64,000 bases of DNA from Asparagopsis taxiformis (taxonomy: Eukaryota > Rhodophyta > Florideophyceae > Bonnemaisoniales > Bonnemaisoniaceae), in NCBI GenBank assembly GCA_030407315.1, contig JALQPE010002111.1:45119-109118 (forward strand), read 5' to 3'. A model generated the notes under the pieces. The model had not been told where the DNA came from. It worked only from the letters and a program-made list of their open reading frames with translations, and made no database searches. This document shows positions 43,381-52,608 of this stretch, piece after piece. The position numbers and the translations under genes were made by a program. How positions within the stretch are numbered: position 1 is the first letter of the stretch; each line of letters begins with the position of its first letter.

Positions 43381-43446
43381 ATGGAATATGCATATTCCAT
43401 ACTTGTACATCCCTCTTTACACATGTGTAAAGAGGTATGTACAAGT
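43381..43446. repeat. Two adjacent palindromes
   Basis: 43381-43400 is a perfect 20-bp palindrome (ATGGAATATG/CATATTCCAT). 43401-43446 is a 46-bp palindrome with one mismatch pair, centred on ACATGT. They abut each other and are unrelated in sequence. Confidence 0.9.
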
Positions 43447-43760
43447 AGTGGTTAAAAAGCACAAAAAGATATTAGAGTGTAAGTACGTATAGATGGAATG
43501 AGTTATTATCAGGGAGCAGAGCAGAAAAGACTTTCACGTAAAGATTTAATGTTTTGATGTTGTGTGAGGTGGGAAAGTAGAGAAGGGCACATAGATTGTT
43601 AGCAACATATAAATTTATATGAACAATATTGTACCGAGTAGTAATAGAAAGCTAGCCTGCCCTCGGAGGGTGTCTATTTCCTCTAATGATGATAGGAAAA
43701 GGTCCGCCATCGAGGAAAGATGGACCACCATGTGTAATAGAACGAGTAGAAAAGTTGATG

Positions 43761-43828
43761 GAGCATATATGCTCTCATCCACAACTGTACTCCTGAACTA
43801 TAGTTCAGGAGTACAGTTGTGGATGAGA
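43761..43828. repeat. 14-bp and 56-bp perfect palindromes
   Basis: 43761-43774 reads GAGCATATATGCTC. 43773-43828 is a perfect 56-bp palindrome centred between 43800 and 43801, with arms beginning TCTCATCCACAACTGTACTC. No loop is present, so it would extrude as a cruciform or template a perfect hairpin RNA. Confidence 0.95.
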
Positions 43829-44035
43829 CAGACCTTTCAAACACCAGCGGTAAGAGGCCGAAACCAGCTTCCCATGAGCTTCTGTACCTCGCATTCTCCA
43901 GATTCACACTTTGAGACAGGATAGACTAGCGCACATGGATGTAGAGGATATGAAACGGTATCGGAAGCAGTAGTCTGATCGGTTCTCTGTTCCCGAAGAA
44001 ATACTTCCAGGACTATCCAGAGTGTAGGATAAGAT

Positions 44036-44081
44036 GACATGGAAAGAACACGAGTCGATCAACTCCTGTTCTTTCCATGTC
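44036..44081. repeat. 15-bp inverted repeat with 16-nt loop
   Basis: Arms GACATGGAAAGAACA and its complement flank a 16-nt spacer. It is one of the palindrome cluster between 43.38 and 44.99 kb. Confidence 0.85.
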
Positions 44082-44277
44082 TTCGAAGACAGAAACCGGC
44101 AGCACGCCTGAAGGACAGAACCCTTTGTGACCTCCTCAGGTTTAGAGCAATCACGGAAAGCAGAAGTACGGGAGGTGCCGGATGTTTAACCATCTGGTAC
44201 CTCCAGTACCAATTGGTCAGAAGAGGTCCACCGGACGCCTTTGGCGAGATACCCGAGAATATTCTCAGGCAAATCTA

Positions 44278-44301
44278 CTTCTCATCCATATGGATGAGAA
44301 G
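44278..44301. repeat. 24-bp perfect palindrome
   Basis: CTTCTCATCCAT followed by its exact complement. A smaller GAGAATATTCTC palindrome lies ~20 bp to the left. Confidence 0.9.
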
Positions 44302-44436
44302 CTACTCGCTACTAGTAGTTTTGCTTGCACATTCGTAAACAGCTGTAGAACTGGAGAGCTTCACCGTCACCCACGAGTAGTGGTTGTATAGGGAGAAGAA
44401 GCACGGGTGGAAGGATGTGCAAAGATGATTGAGAAA

Positions 44437-44478
44437 TGGGTCAACGATAGTGCACCATGGTGCACTATCGTTGACCCA
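44437..44478. repeat. 42-bp perfect palindrome
   Basis: Arms of 21 bp beginning TGGGTCAACGATAGTGCAC, centred on CCATGG without a loop. Confidence 0.95.
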
Positions 44479-44607
44479 CTTCACTAGAAAACCAAGATAC
44501 CATATTGGATACTGGTTTACTTGAGACACACGCTTGTCCAGGAAGACGAAGAGAGGGGCAATACACCGTTGGGAACCTCCTGACGCCGTTTTTTCATACT
44601 CGACTTA

Positions 44608-44662
44608 GTCGAGCAAAACTCAATCTGGGTAGCAAACTAGTCCGGATTGAGTTTTGCTCGAC
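44608..44662. repeat. 18-bp inverted repeat with ~17-nt loop (copy 1)
   Basis: Arms GTCGAGCAAAACTCAATC and the complement. A degraded copy of the same structure is at 44939-44990, so this palindrome, unlike its neighbours, is part of a small family. Confidence 0.85.
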
Positions 44663-44938
44663 CAGTTCCAGTATGCCAAATATTTGGCTCCTCTGCAAAT
44701 TTCGCTCTAGTCTACGAATATGCTGGTAATTACAATGTAATCGAAGTAATTGCAATTACATTTTTGGAGCACACTAGATTCTCGAGACCGACTCGCTGGC
44801 GAGATAATTACTTTCCGTAATTAGTAGTTGAAATTGACACTCAATTGCAATTCGTCCAATTACAATGTAATTAATACCATATTCATAAGCTAGAGCAAAT
44901 TCCATGGGAGGGTCAAAAAATTTGTCATATCGGAATTA

Positions 44939-44990
44939 GTCGAGCAAAACTCAATCTGGAAAGCAAGCAACGCCGGATTGAGTATTGCCA
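44939..44990. repeat. Degraded copy of the GAGCAAAACTCAATC hairpin (copy 2)
   Basis: The left arm is identical to 44608; the right arm has mismatches (GGATTGAGTATTGCC). It lies ~125 bp before the P560-A start codon. Confidence 0.75.
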
Positions 44991-45116
44991 AACTAGTCTT
45001 TGGTCTGTAACGTCCATCCATAGTCACCCACAACATGTCTACTAGTCCTCCAGCCTCACCCGCTTTGGATGCGACGCCTATGCTCTTTGCCCCTCTCCAC
45101 ACCATACAATTCCGTC

Positions 45117-46748
45117 ATGCCTCCTCCCAACGAAAACAACGACCTGCTCTGCGAAATAGAAGAGATGTGCTCCGCACTTCTTCAACGGTTGCTCGCTCCT
45201 ATCCATGATGAATTGGCCGCTTTGCGCTATCTCGCTTCAATTCTAGAGGGTACCAACACGCGTGGCGTTTCATGCCGGGACCGCGGTCCCGACATGCACA
45301 TTGCTTGCCAGGTCGTGAACAGCATTTTCACCAACAAAGCCACCGTCTCCCGCTTTGTAGCTCACTGCACCATAAAGGAATTGGCGAGGATTGGCACTCC
45401 GTTCGAAAACTCTTCTGCAAACCCTTCTCAACCTTCTAATTCATGTCCAGCTCTGCTCCTCGCCGCGTTGTCCTTCTCCCAATTCTCTTCCGCCCCTTCA
45501 GACACCACACAGTCAAAGCGGTCCCTCATCACCAGCCCTGTCGGGAAGAAACACGTCTACCTTCAGCGGTCCATCGTCGGCTCTGCTTTCTTGTCGACGG
45601 CCAATGACCTTATCGTTAGGTGGAAGGATTCAACCATGCGCAAGGCAGGACTAGCAGACCCTGGAGAAGAAGATGACCTTAAAATGTCGACAGAACTCCG
45701 CAGCTATCCACTTCGAAACGCGACTGTTGTGCCTCTGAACAAGCCCGGCTGGGTGCGCCTCCCAACTCAAGCTCTTCGCGAAGCATTTGCTCTCGCGATG
45801 CCTACCGACGAAGACAACCTCTTCGTGCCCCCTTCAAAGCGGAAAAGACTATCTACCGACTCCGACATGGAATCCATTCAAGCTCCCTCACTCTCGTCCC
45901 CCACTTTCAGAAATTCCGGTCTCCCTCCCGCCGACACTGCACCAGTTCTAATCGCTTCTTTCGCGCTGCGTGCACTCACAAAGTTCTTCAACAACTCCAG
46001 AAAGACTGTGAAACTGGAGCTCCTGAAATCGTCCTTCTTTCTTCTCCACCAAGACTTCGGCGCCGCTCTCCTCGAAAATCCTGCGAGCAGAAACCATGGC
46101 TCGTTCATGACTGAAAGCAATGAGCTCCCCATTCGTCCTCCCGATTCCATTCCGACCACAACGAGAGCGTACGGAAACAGTGCCGAAGCACACAAAGTTT
46201 ATGAAGAAAACGACAGAATCTTCAACGCTTTCACACTCGGCTGTGAGGAGCTCATGGTTCAGCTCACCTATACTGTTTCCGTCACAGACACAGATGCTGT
46301 CTCCTCATCCCCCAGTACCTCAAAGCAGAGAAAAGCGGTGATAAAATTCTCCTTCCTCACTACCGCCATGATTCTTCTCAGCAGTCTCACTCAGTGCAAT
46401 CAACGTCACATTCTCTGTTACAGCACGCAAAGTATTCTCGCCGCTTACAAAATTGCTCTATGTTTGAAGTCCTTCTTCTGCACAATGCTCAATGCAGAAG
46501 ATGGCTTCCCATGTGTTGGACATCACGGCTGCCTCGACATTCGCGACTACATCCCGGGTGGCGAGCTACTTTCCAGTTTGATTCGGAAGAAGAGGAACGT
46601 ATCTGCCCATGAATATGAGACCATCAAATTTGATGAATCTGACCTTCACTCTCCGGCGTCTGAGGACCCCAATCCTTCCTGCAACGCCACAGAAGATTTG
46701 CAACCTCTCTACGAAGATGAACAGCTTGTAATATCCCTCGTAAAGTGA
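45117..46748 (+). CDS. P560-A: unrecognised nuclear-looking protein, paralogue of P560-B
   Basis: A 543-aa intact ORF. I chose the ATG at 45117 because it aligns with the start of the paralogue at 56128; an in-frame ATG at 45069 would add 16 residues. Conserved blocks shared with P560-B are LRYLASxxxGTNT near the start, LLLAALSFSQ, VGKKHVYLQRSIVGSAF, IVRWKDST, DPGEEDDL, a central basic PPSKRKRLS (likely nuclear signal), RPPDSIPTTTRAYG, and IRKKRNVSAHEYE near the end. It is mostly helical in composition. No enzyme motif is visible to me. It sits between a palindrome cluster and a CTGGT/ACCAG array, so it is probably carried by a mobile element. Confidence 0.8.
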   Translation: MPPPNENNDLLCEIEEMCSALLQRLLAPIHDELAALRYLASILEGTNTRGVSCRDRGPDMHIACQVVNSIFTNKATVSRFVAHCTIKELARIGTPFENSSANPSQPSNSCPALLLAALSFSQFSSAPSDTTQSKRSLITSPVGKKHVYLQRSIVGSAFLSTANDLIVRWKDSTMRKAGLADPGEEDDLKMSTELRSYPLRNATVVPLNKPGWVRLPTQALREAFALAMPTDEDNLFVPPSKRKRLSTDSDMESIQAPSLSSPTFRNSGLPPADTAPVLIASFALRALTKFFNNSRKTVKLELLKSSFFLLHQDFGAALLENPASRNHGSFMTESNELPIRPPDSIPTTTRAYGNSAEAHKVYEENDRIFNAFTLGCEELMVQLTYTVSVTDTDAVSSSPSTSKQRKAVIKFSFLTTAMILLSSLTQCNQRHILCYSTQSILAAYKIALCLKSFFCTMLNAEDGFPCVGHHGCLDIRDYIPGGELLSSLIRKKRNVSAHEYETIKFDESDLHSPASEDPNPSCNATEDLQPLYEDEQLVISLVK

Positions 46749-48225
46749 GTCTTGCCCCATACCTAGAGCTAGCTACTTCAAACCCTGCCGTAAAACTTTA
46801 TGTTTGTTGTCACCTTCATACTTAGTAAGTGCCCATTTTACTGCTTTCACCTCCTTCCTTCTACTAGCACCTTTCTACATCCTCCTATAAGAGATCTGGT
46901 GCATGCGAGCGGGCATATGGGTCGTTCAAAATCTATCTTGGTAACTGGAAGAATTGCGTTTGTACGGATCCGTATGCATACGCGGTGGAAGTAGTGGAAT
47001 GCCAATCTGCATATATGCAGATTATGACCGCGATGCCAAACCATTTCCTGACCTACTGTACAACGTCAATCGCTCCACTCTTCATTGTAATTCCCGTGTT
47101 CACTCCGACCCCACCGCCCAATTGACCTCCCTTCCAGTACTACAATACTATACTACCTATCAATTATTTCCTAGCTTTCTACCTTCTAACCTACCTCAAC
47201 ATAGGAAATTTCCCTCCTTCATGGCAACACCAGAATATATTCCAAGAAACAATTTCATACATGCACCTAGCCTACAAGCAGCGCACCCCAAGACATTGCT
47301 CATGCGTAAGTTCATTTACACCATGTCCCACACTACACCTACTGTAATGGAACCCCCAGAACCAGCGAAACTAGCCTCCCAAACTAGTCCATGCACTGGT
47401 TTCAACCACCCTCCGTACTGTATCCGTCGCTGGTTTGCCATTCCCGTCATTCCATAGCCAAAATTAATAATTTCAATGGTTTTATCCCACCCCCCGCTGG
47501 CCGTCAGCGAATGGACGGGCGCAAATCTAAAACCATCAAAAAAATCATACCCAACTACAGTACAGAACCAGCCTTTCAGCCTGGCCTGACCAATGCTTTC
47601 CTCAGGTTTTTTTCCATCCCATTTCTCTACTGTATCCAGCCACGTCGCGTGGTTTTTTTTCCAATAAAATTTATAAATTTTGCTCTGGCCGGCTATTCCA
47701 TCGAAATCTACTGGTTCAAACCAGTGAAATCAATGGTCTTCTCAAAAATTGCTCATGCTGTGAATGCAATCTCACCCATATTTTTTGTCCAGTTAATGTA
47801 ACAAATTTCTCGGGAGAGGCAGCTTGCATGAAAAGTCATCATTCAGACACCAAACGAGTCCAACTTCTACATTCAGTTTCAGTGCATCGCTTTTGTGAAG
47901 AGAAAAATTCTGATAAAGTTGCTTCATGACGTCCAGATAAACAACTAAGTGATGGATGACCTAGATCGTAACGATTATTACGTGACGTGATCGTATGATC
48001 ATGGGGCAAGGAGCTCGAGCTCAGATTTGATCAATCGAGCGATATGTACCGTCAATACGGAGACGAAATGCACGGACCAATGAATCCATATGCTGAATTT
48101 ATTCATCTCTTTCAAGCTCATGTATTGAGCAATTAAATTACATCCAGACTAAGTTTAGATCGATCATGGTGACCATGGGAGTTGTTGGTGTGAACGGTTA
48201 AGCAAGACATCTGAGGCTGGATGAA
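46749..48225. other. Non-coding flank with small palindromes and CTGGTT words
   Basis: 47004-47023 is a 20-bp palindrome (AATCTGCATA/TATGCAGATT). From about 47370 to 47740, ACCAG/CTGGTT words recur, and TTGCTCATGCTGTG near 47757 is the inverted match to the edge of the 41.86-kb array. From 47940 to 48190, GATC-containing words and GAGCTCGAGCTC recur. No gene is recognised. Confidence 0.5.
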
Positions 48226-48243
48226 TATAAAGGGAGAGATTCT
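48226..48243 (+). promoter_or_regulatory. TATA-type promoter of the transposase-like gene
   Basis: TATAAAGGGAGAGATTCT lies 20 bp before the ATG at 48246. The spacing is too short for a normal leader if that ATG is used, so the true start may be downstream. Its match to the 33434 site suggests a shared element promoter. Confidence 0.45.
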
Positions 48244-48245
48244 CT

Positions 48246-50756
48246 ATGACTCTTCAGCTCTCCTTGTCTAAATATCCATGGATACGATCTGCAGATCGTC
48301 AGCGTGAAAGACAGAAATTACTACGGGTACATCTGTTGATTTCCGAATCATCCTTATCTTCACTCTCTAGGTCGATCGCAATCGTCAATGATCCTCCAGG
48401 ATTAGACACCCAGTCTTCTGCGCGGCTTCGCTTGTGTTATAGCTTCTCCAATGTAGAAAGTTCGGAAGATTCCTCTATTTCCACTGACAGTGAAGATCGG
48501 AGTATCCTGAGAGGTCAATTCGAATTCAAGCACTACCAGGAACGAGGAATTTATTTCTCTTGTATGCAAGCCGAAAAGTGCGTTGCTGCCAAAACGCCGA
48601 TACAGCATGAAAACAAGGAGTCCTCAGATAGCTACCATTAGCTCTCTCAAAAAGTGGAGACTTGAGCAGTCTCGATCAACTGTCAATCCGTTCAAAGAGG
48701 CGAGACAATGCTGTGTAAAGCTGAAGTGCTTGAAGAAGATTACCGATAATGACGCAAGTGGCTTTGTATTTGAACAATACAAGAGAATTATGGGAATGGA
48801 CCGAGAGGAACGAAAAAGAACTTTACTTTCCATGTTCATGATCGAAGAAGGGACATTTCGCTTCAACAATGAGCGTGTTTGCGGAGAATTCCTTCGTATC
48901 GGTCTCGGATTCTCTAGGACACTACAGAGCTGCGTAAAAGGTACCTCATTTGCTCCTGCATCACTGTATGTAGTAGCTCTCCCGAGGGCTCCCAGAAACA
49001 CTCTTTCCCACAAGGCATCTATAATACTTTTCTTGGAATCTCTTGCTGACACGACCGCACAAATGATGCCTGACAAAGACGAGAGGCACTCACCAGCATT
49101 CAGAAAGACAGCAGTTTATCAGCAATTCCTCGAATCCTATGAGGAATATGATTGTCATGGATCCTTGAGAAGTCCTCCATCTCAGAGGTACTTCTTGACT
49201 ATTTGGAAGCGGTACTCTTCCAACATCAAAGTTCGCAAGCATCATCGGTTCACAAAGTGCTCGGAGTGCGAAATTCTGAGATCTGAGTTAGACAAGTGTG
49301 GTTTAAATGAAAGCCGTGCCAGGCCACTGAGAGAACGGCTTAAGTTGCACTACGATTATATCACACGTGAACGTGTAGCATATTCCATGAAGGCAAAAAT
49401 GGCGGCCCGAAACCCTACAGATTACTGTTCTATAGTTATTGAGGGTGCAGACCAATCCGCCTTTGGGTTGCCTCATTTCGTCAGCGACACAAAGTCATCT
49501 CGAGGAGAGAAAATGAAGGTGAAGTTAGTTGGCTCACTCGAGCATGGTTCAGTGAACAATTTAACTTTGCTGCTTCTAACTGAACAATTCGAAACTTGAG
49601 GTAACCACATAATCGAAACACTCCATAGAGTACTTCAAATGAAACACGATGCTGGAGGACTACCAAAAACACTATTCTTACAGCTGGACAACTGTACGAG
49701 GGAAAATAAGAATAGATATGTGATGGCATATATTGAAACGTTAGTGAGCCGAGGAATTTTTAATGAAGCACAAGTTTCGTTCCTTCCAATCGGTCATACT
49801 CACTCCAATATAGACCAATGTTTCAGTCGAACTTCTCAGAGGTTGCGAACAAACGAGGCTCTTGATATGGAACAGATGATAGAGCAACTGGAACTATGTT
49901 ACAATCCTACACCGGTGGTTCTACGTATGAGACACGTCGCAAACTTCTCCGCCCTGTGCAGTTTGGAAAACTGCCTACTTAAGGTTCTACCATTCAGCCA
50001 TTACCGTTTTTTCAGGTTTACCAGAACAGCTCGGGTTGTTCAGAGAATCTCTGTTGATGGAGCCCCTGCGTATGGTACAAAATGTGCAGTGTGAGTAGCT
50101 TGTCAGGATGACTGGGTTCCTCTCGATGAAACTTCTCCAGAGTGCGGGTTCCTCAAATTCCCGCCAAACTTCAAGAATACCCCTTCCAATAGACTTCTAT
50201 CCCCGATAACGTGATCAATGTGAACAAATGTCTGGAGTCGAGCGAGGAAAGAATTTCTGATGCATCTGTGATGCGTTCTTTACGAGAGATGAGAGATGAG
50301 ATTTATAATGACCGAGACGATCCGTTCCATTGGGACCACAACACATTCGAGATGAACTGTATCAACGATGCTGGAGATATCGAGGAGGAAGATCAGTTTG
50401 TCAATATTTTACCGAGTATCGGATTTGAGTATTGCCCAGGAGAAATGCTTGCGATAAAGACTCCTACTCCATCATGTCCTTTCTGGGTAGCTGAAGTTCT
50501 TTCTATATCCGAACGAGCAGAAGATGATGCAGCAACGAAACTCAGAATCAAATGGTACGAACCGAACACGAACGACAAGGATATCTTCACAGCAAGGTAT
50601 TCTCCCAGTATGACAACAATGGGGAAGAGAACAGTCCCTTACATACAAGAAGTTGGTGTTCAGACTGTCTTGGTAAAGTTTGGACGATTGAAGAAAGATC
50701 CTAGGATCAGTGTGAAAGATGCCAAGAGCATCCGAAGCTCTCTGGGCATAGGGTAA
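48246..50756 (+). pseudogene. DUF7869-type transposase-like gene, decayed
   Basis: Reads as one ~830-residue protein broken by two frame changes and two in-frame TGA codons (49597-49599, 50092-50094). Order: a Ser-rich N-terminal ORF from 48246; a helical part with a CxxC zinc motif (KCSECEIL); then three acidic blocks typical of the DUF7869 group found in eukaryotic transposons: EGADQSAFG (Asp at 49450), LQLDNCTREN (Asp at 49687) and FLPIGHTHSNIDQCFS (Asp at 49813), plausible DDE/D-type catalytic residues. The C-terminal part (50211-50756) has FWVAEVLSI...IKWYEPN, a Tudor/BAH-like strand pattern. The second frame change is at CCCC, 50201-50204. It is probably inactive. Confidence 0.65.
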
Positions 50757-50905
50757 GTGCAAGACAGACATTGAAATAAAATAGTTTAACGCAATAAGAG
50801 ACTGAAGTTTTGCTCCACACGGAAGTTATATATGTAGATCCTTGCCGTAACTTCATGTGCTCCTTCCATTTCATTTCGCTCCCGTACATATGCTCCAATT
50901 TGCCC

Positions 50906-51613
50906 AGTTTATCACCGATGACATGTCTTTCGGACAGCTTATCGCGTGCAAATGGCAGCAAGTATCACGAAGATGATACGTATGTACGAAGGTCACAAAG
51001 TCGTCACCTGAATCTCGCCTGCGACGGATATCAAGGAAACGACACGCTTTTTGCGAACGGATGTGGACTCCATGATCTGCATGGGATGCGGCGTATACTG
51101 CTCGCCTGTCGTGCGTAATCTCCAGATAAACTTTCTATACACCCTCCAGTGGGCGATTTCCTCGGACATAGGGCCGTGAAATCTCGACGCAATCTGCAGC
51201 ATGTCCGGTATTGATACGATTTGGACTGATAAATCAGCGTTCTTTCTGGCGAGTCGCTTCGCCCACTCTGCCCGTGACGCCTCTGAAACGCGACGCTCCC
51301 CGACGTCGATCACGACGCCCTGTAATGCGGCGCAGTTTTTCATTAATGGATGCACGGACGCGTAGCAGATGCCTATCATTTCGCCGCGGCGAACGCGACG
51401 CGACGCAACTCACGCGTTGAATCTCGTGACGATCGGTGCCCAATATGCTGTCGGCGCCTTCCTCCACGCCGTGGCCGCACACCTGCTGCGCGATTTGCAG
51501 CATGGCGGGCGACAGACTCGGTTGCGCGGCGTGCTGTTGGAATACTGCGACGAGGATGGGTTGCAATAGGCCGCGTAGAACCTGGATTTCGTCAAAGGTG
51601 CCGATGTCGGCGA
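50906..51613. repeat. Right arm of the ~710-bp inverted duplication; truncated TEX264-like copy
   Basis: Inverted, almost identical copy of 34483-35192. On the minus strand (51613 to 50993) it encodes the TEX264-like GyrI region without the membrane anchor or ATG, so it is a truncated pseudogene copy. Its left end contains the last ~24 codons of the oxygenase. The copy is squeezed between the decayed transposase-like gene and a GTGGAAT motif array. Confidence 0.85.
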
Positions 51614-51619
51614 CACAGG

Positions 51620-52080
51620 ATAAGCAATTTTTTGAAAAACCAGCAAATTTCATGGTCTGGACCATTAGAAATTAGTGGAATGACAAACCATCAAAAAATC
51701 CCAGAAATTACCGGCGCCGTGCCATAGATAAGTAGTGGAAATACCGTAAAGAATAGTGGAATGAAACTGCGCCGTGGGAGTGGGTATAATCACCGTGACA
51801 TGGTGGAATTTTCCAGTACTGTACGGAAAAATAACAATGGAAAGGACAAGGACACGTCGCGTTGGTCATGACAGTGACCGGAGGTGGCATATTCCACGAT
51901 TTTTATAATTTCCATGCTGGAATGACGGAACGGGGGAACCATATGTGTGACAGTACCATGTTGGACTCGAACCATGAACTTGGATGGTTACGCCGGTCTG
52001 TAGTACAGATGGCATTCGTAGCAGTGTAGTGAGGCTAGAGTGATGGACTGGTACTGACTGTTCCAACGCGCCATACCCTT
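51620..52080. repeat. GTGGAAT/ATTCCAC motif array
   Basis: AGTGGAAT, GGTGGAAT and ATTCCAC recur at least six times within ~300 bp, mixed with CCAT/ATGG and GTGACA/TGTCAC words and a TGGTCTGGACCA mini-palindrome at the left edge. It has the same style of organisation as the CTGGTT array but a different word. Confidence 0.45.
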
Positions 52081-52608
52081 CGATAGCGTCACGTTTTGGG
52101 CGTCCATGAGGAATAATATATCATATGGAAGAGGCGGAATGCAGAGTGTATGACGTTAACTAGCTAATCTCGATATGGCCATTGTTGTACCATAGGTAGG
52201 GTACGGTCGAAAGAGTAGATAATTGTACTTGAGTTTAGTTTCTGTAGTATTACTTAGTAAAGAATGGCACCATCTATGTTGATTTTTAGCACAGATACTA
52301 CGGCATAGTTACTGTCGAAGTCGCTAAATTTTGTAATAAAGTCACTCCTGCATACACAAGATTGACCTGAATAGTGAGTTCCGGCCTGGCTTTAAGCGTG
52401 ACTAGTATCTTGAACGCAGTAGTAGAGTGTTTGACAACTTGTATGGCAGTAGGGAACAAGGTAGTGATTTCGTATCATACTATAAAAATGAAAAAATTGG
52501 ACGTTACAGACATGGGTGAAGTAGTATCTAGTGAAGAAGTCGACGAAGACTTGTACTAAACAAAATTGCAGATAGTGCGTTGTAGTATCTTTATTTTGTG
52601 GAGCAACT

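Noticed and set aside
43619..43924. Similar peptides encoded on both strands (two ~100-aa ORFs)
   Set aside because: The similarity is produced by the 56-bp perfect palindrome, which reads the same on both strands.
36604..50094. Reassigned genetic code with TGA as a sense codon
   Set aside because: TGA is the natural stop of several intact genes here (for example the VHS-GAT gene and the permease), so a genome-wide reassignment does not fit.
34483..51613. A 17-kb DNA transposon with the 710-bp repeats as its terminal inverted repeats
   Set aside because: The left copy is the internal part of an otherwise complete gene, and its outer edge lies inside the coding region, so the repeats are a duplicated gene fragment, not element termini.
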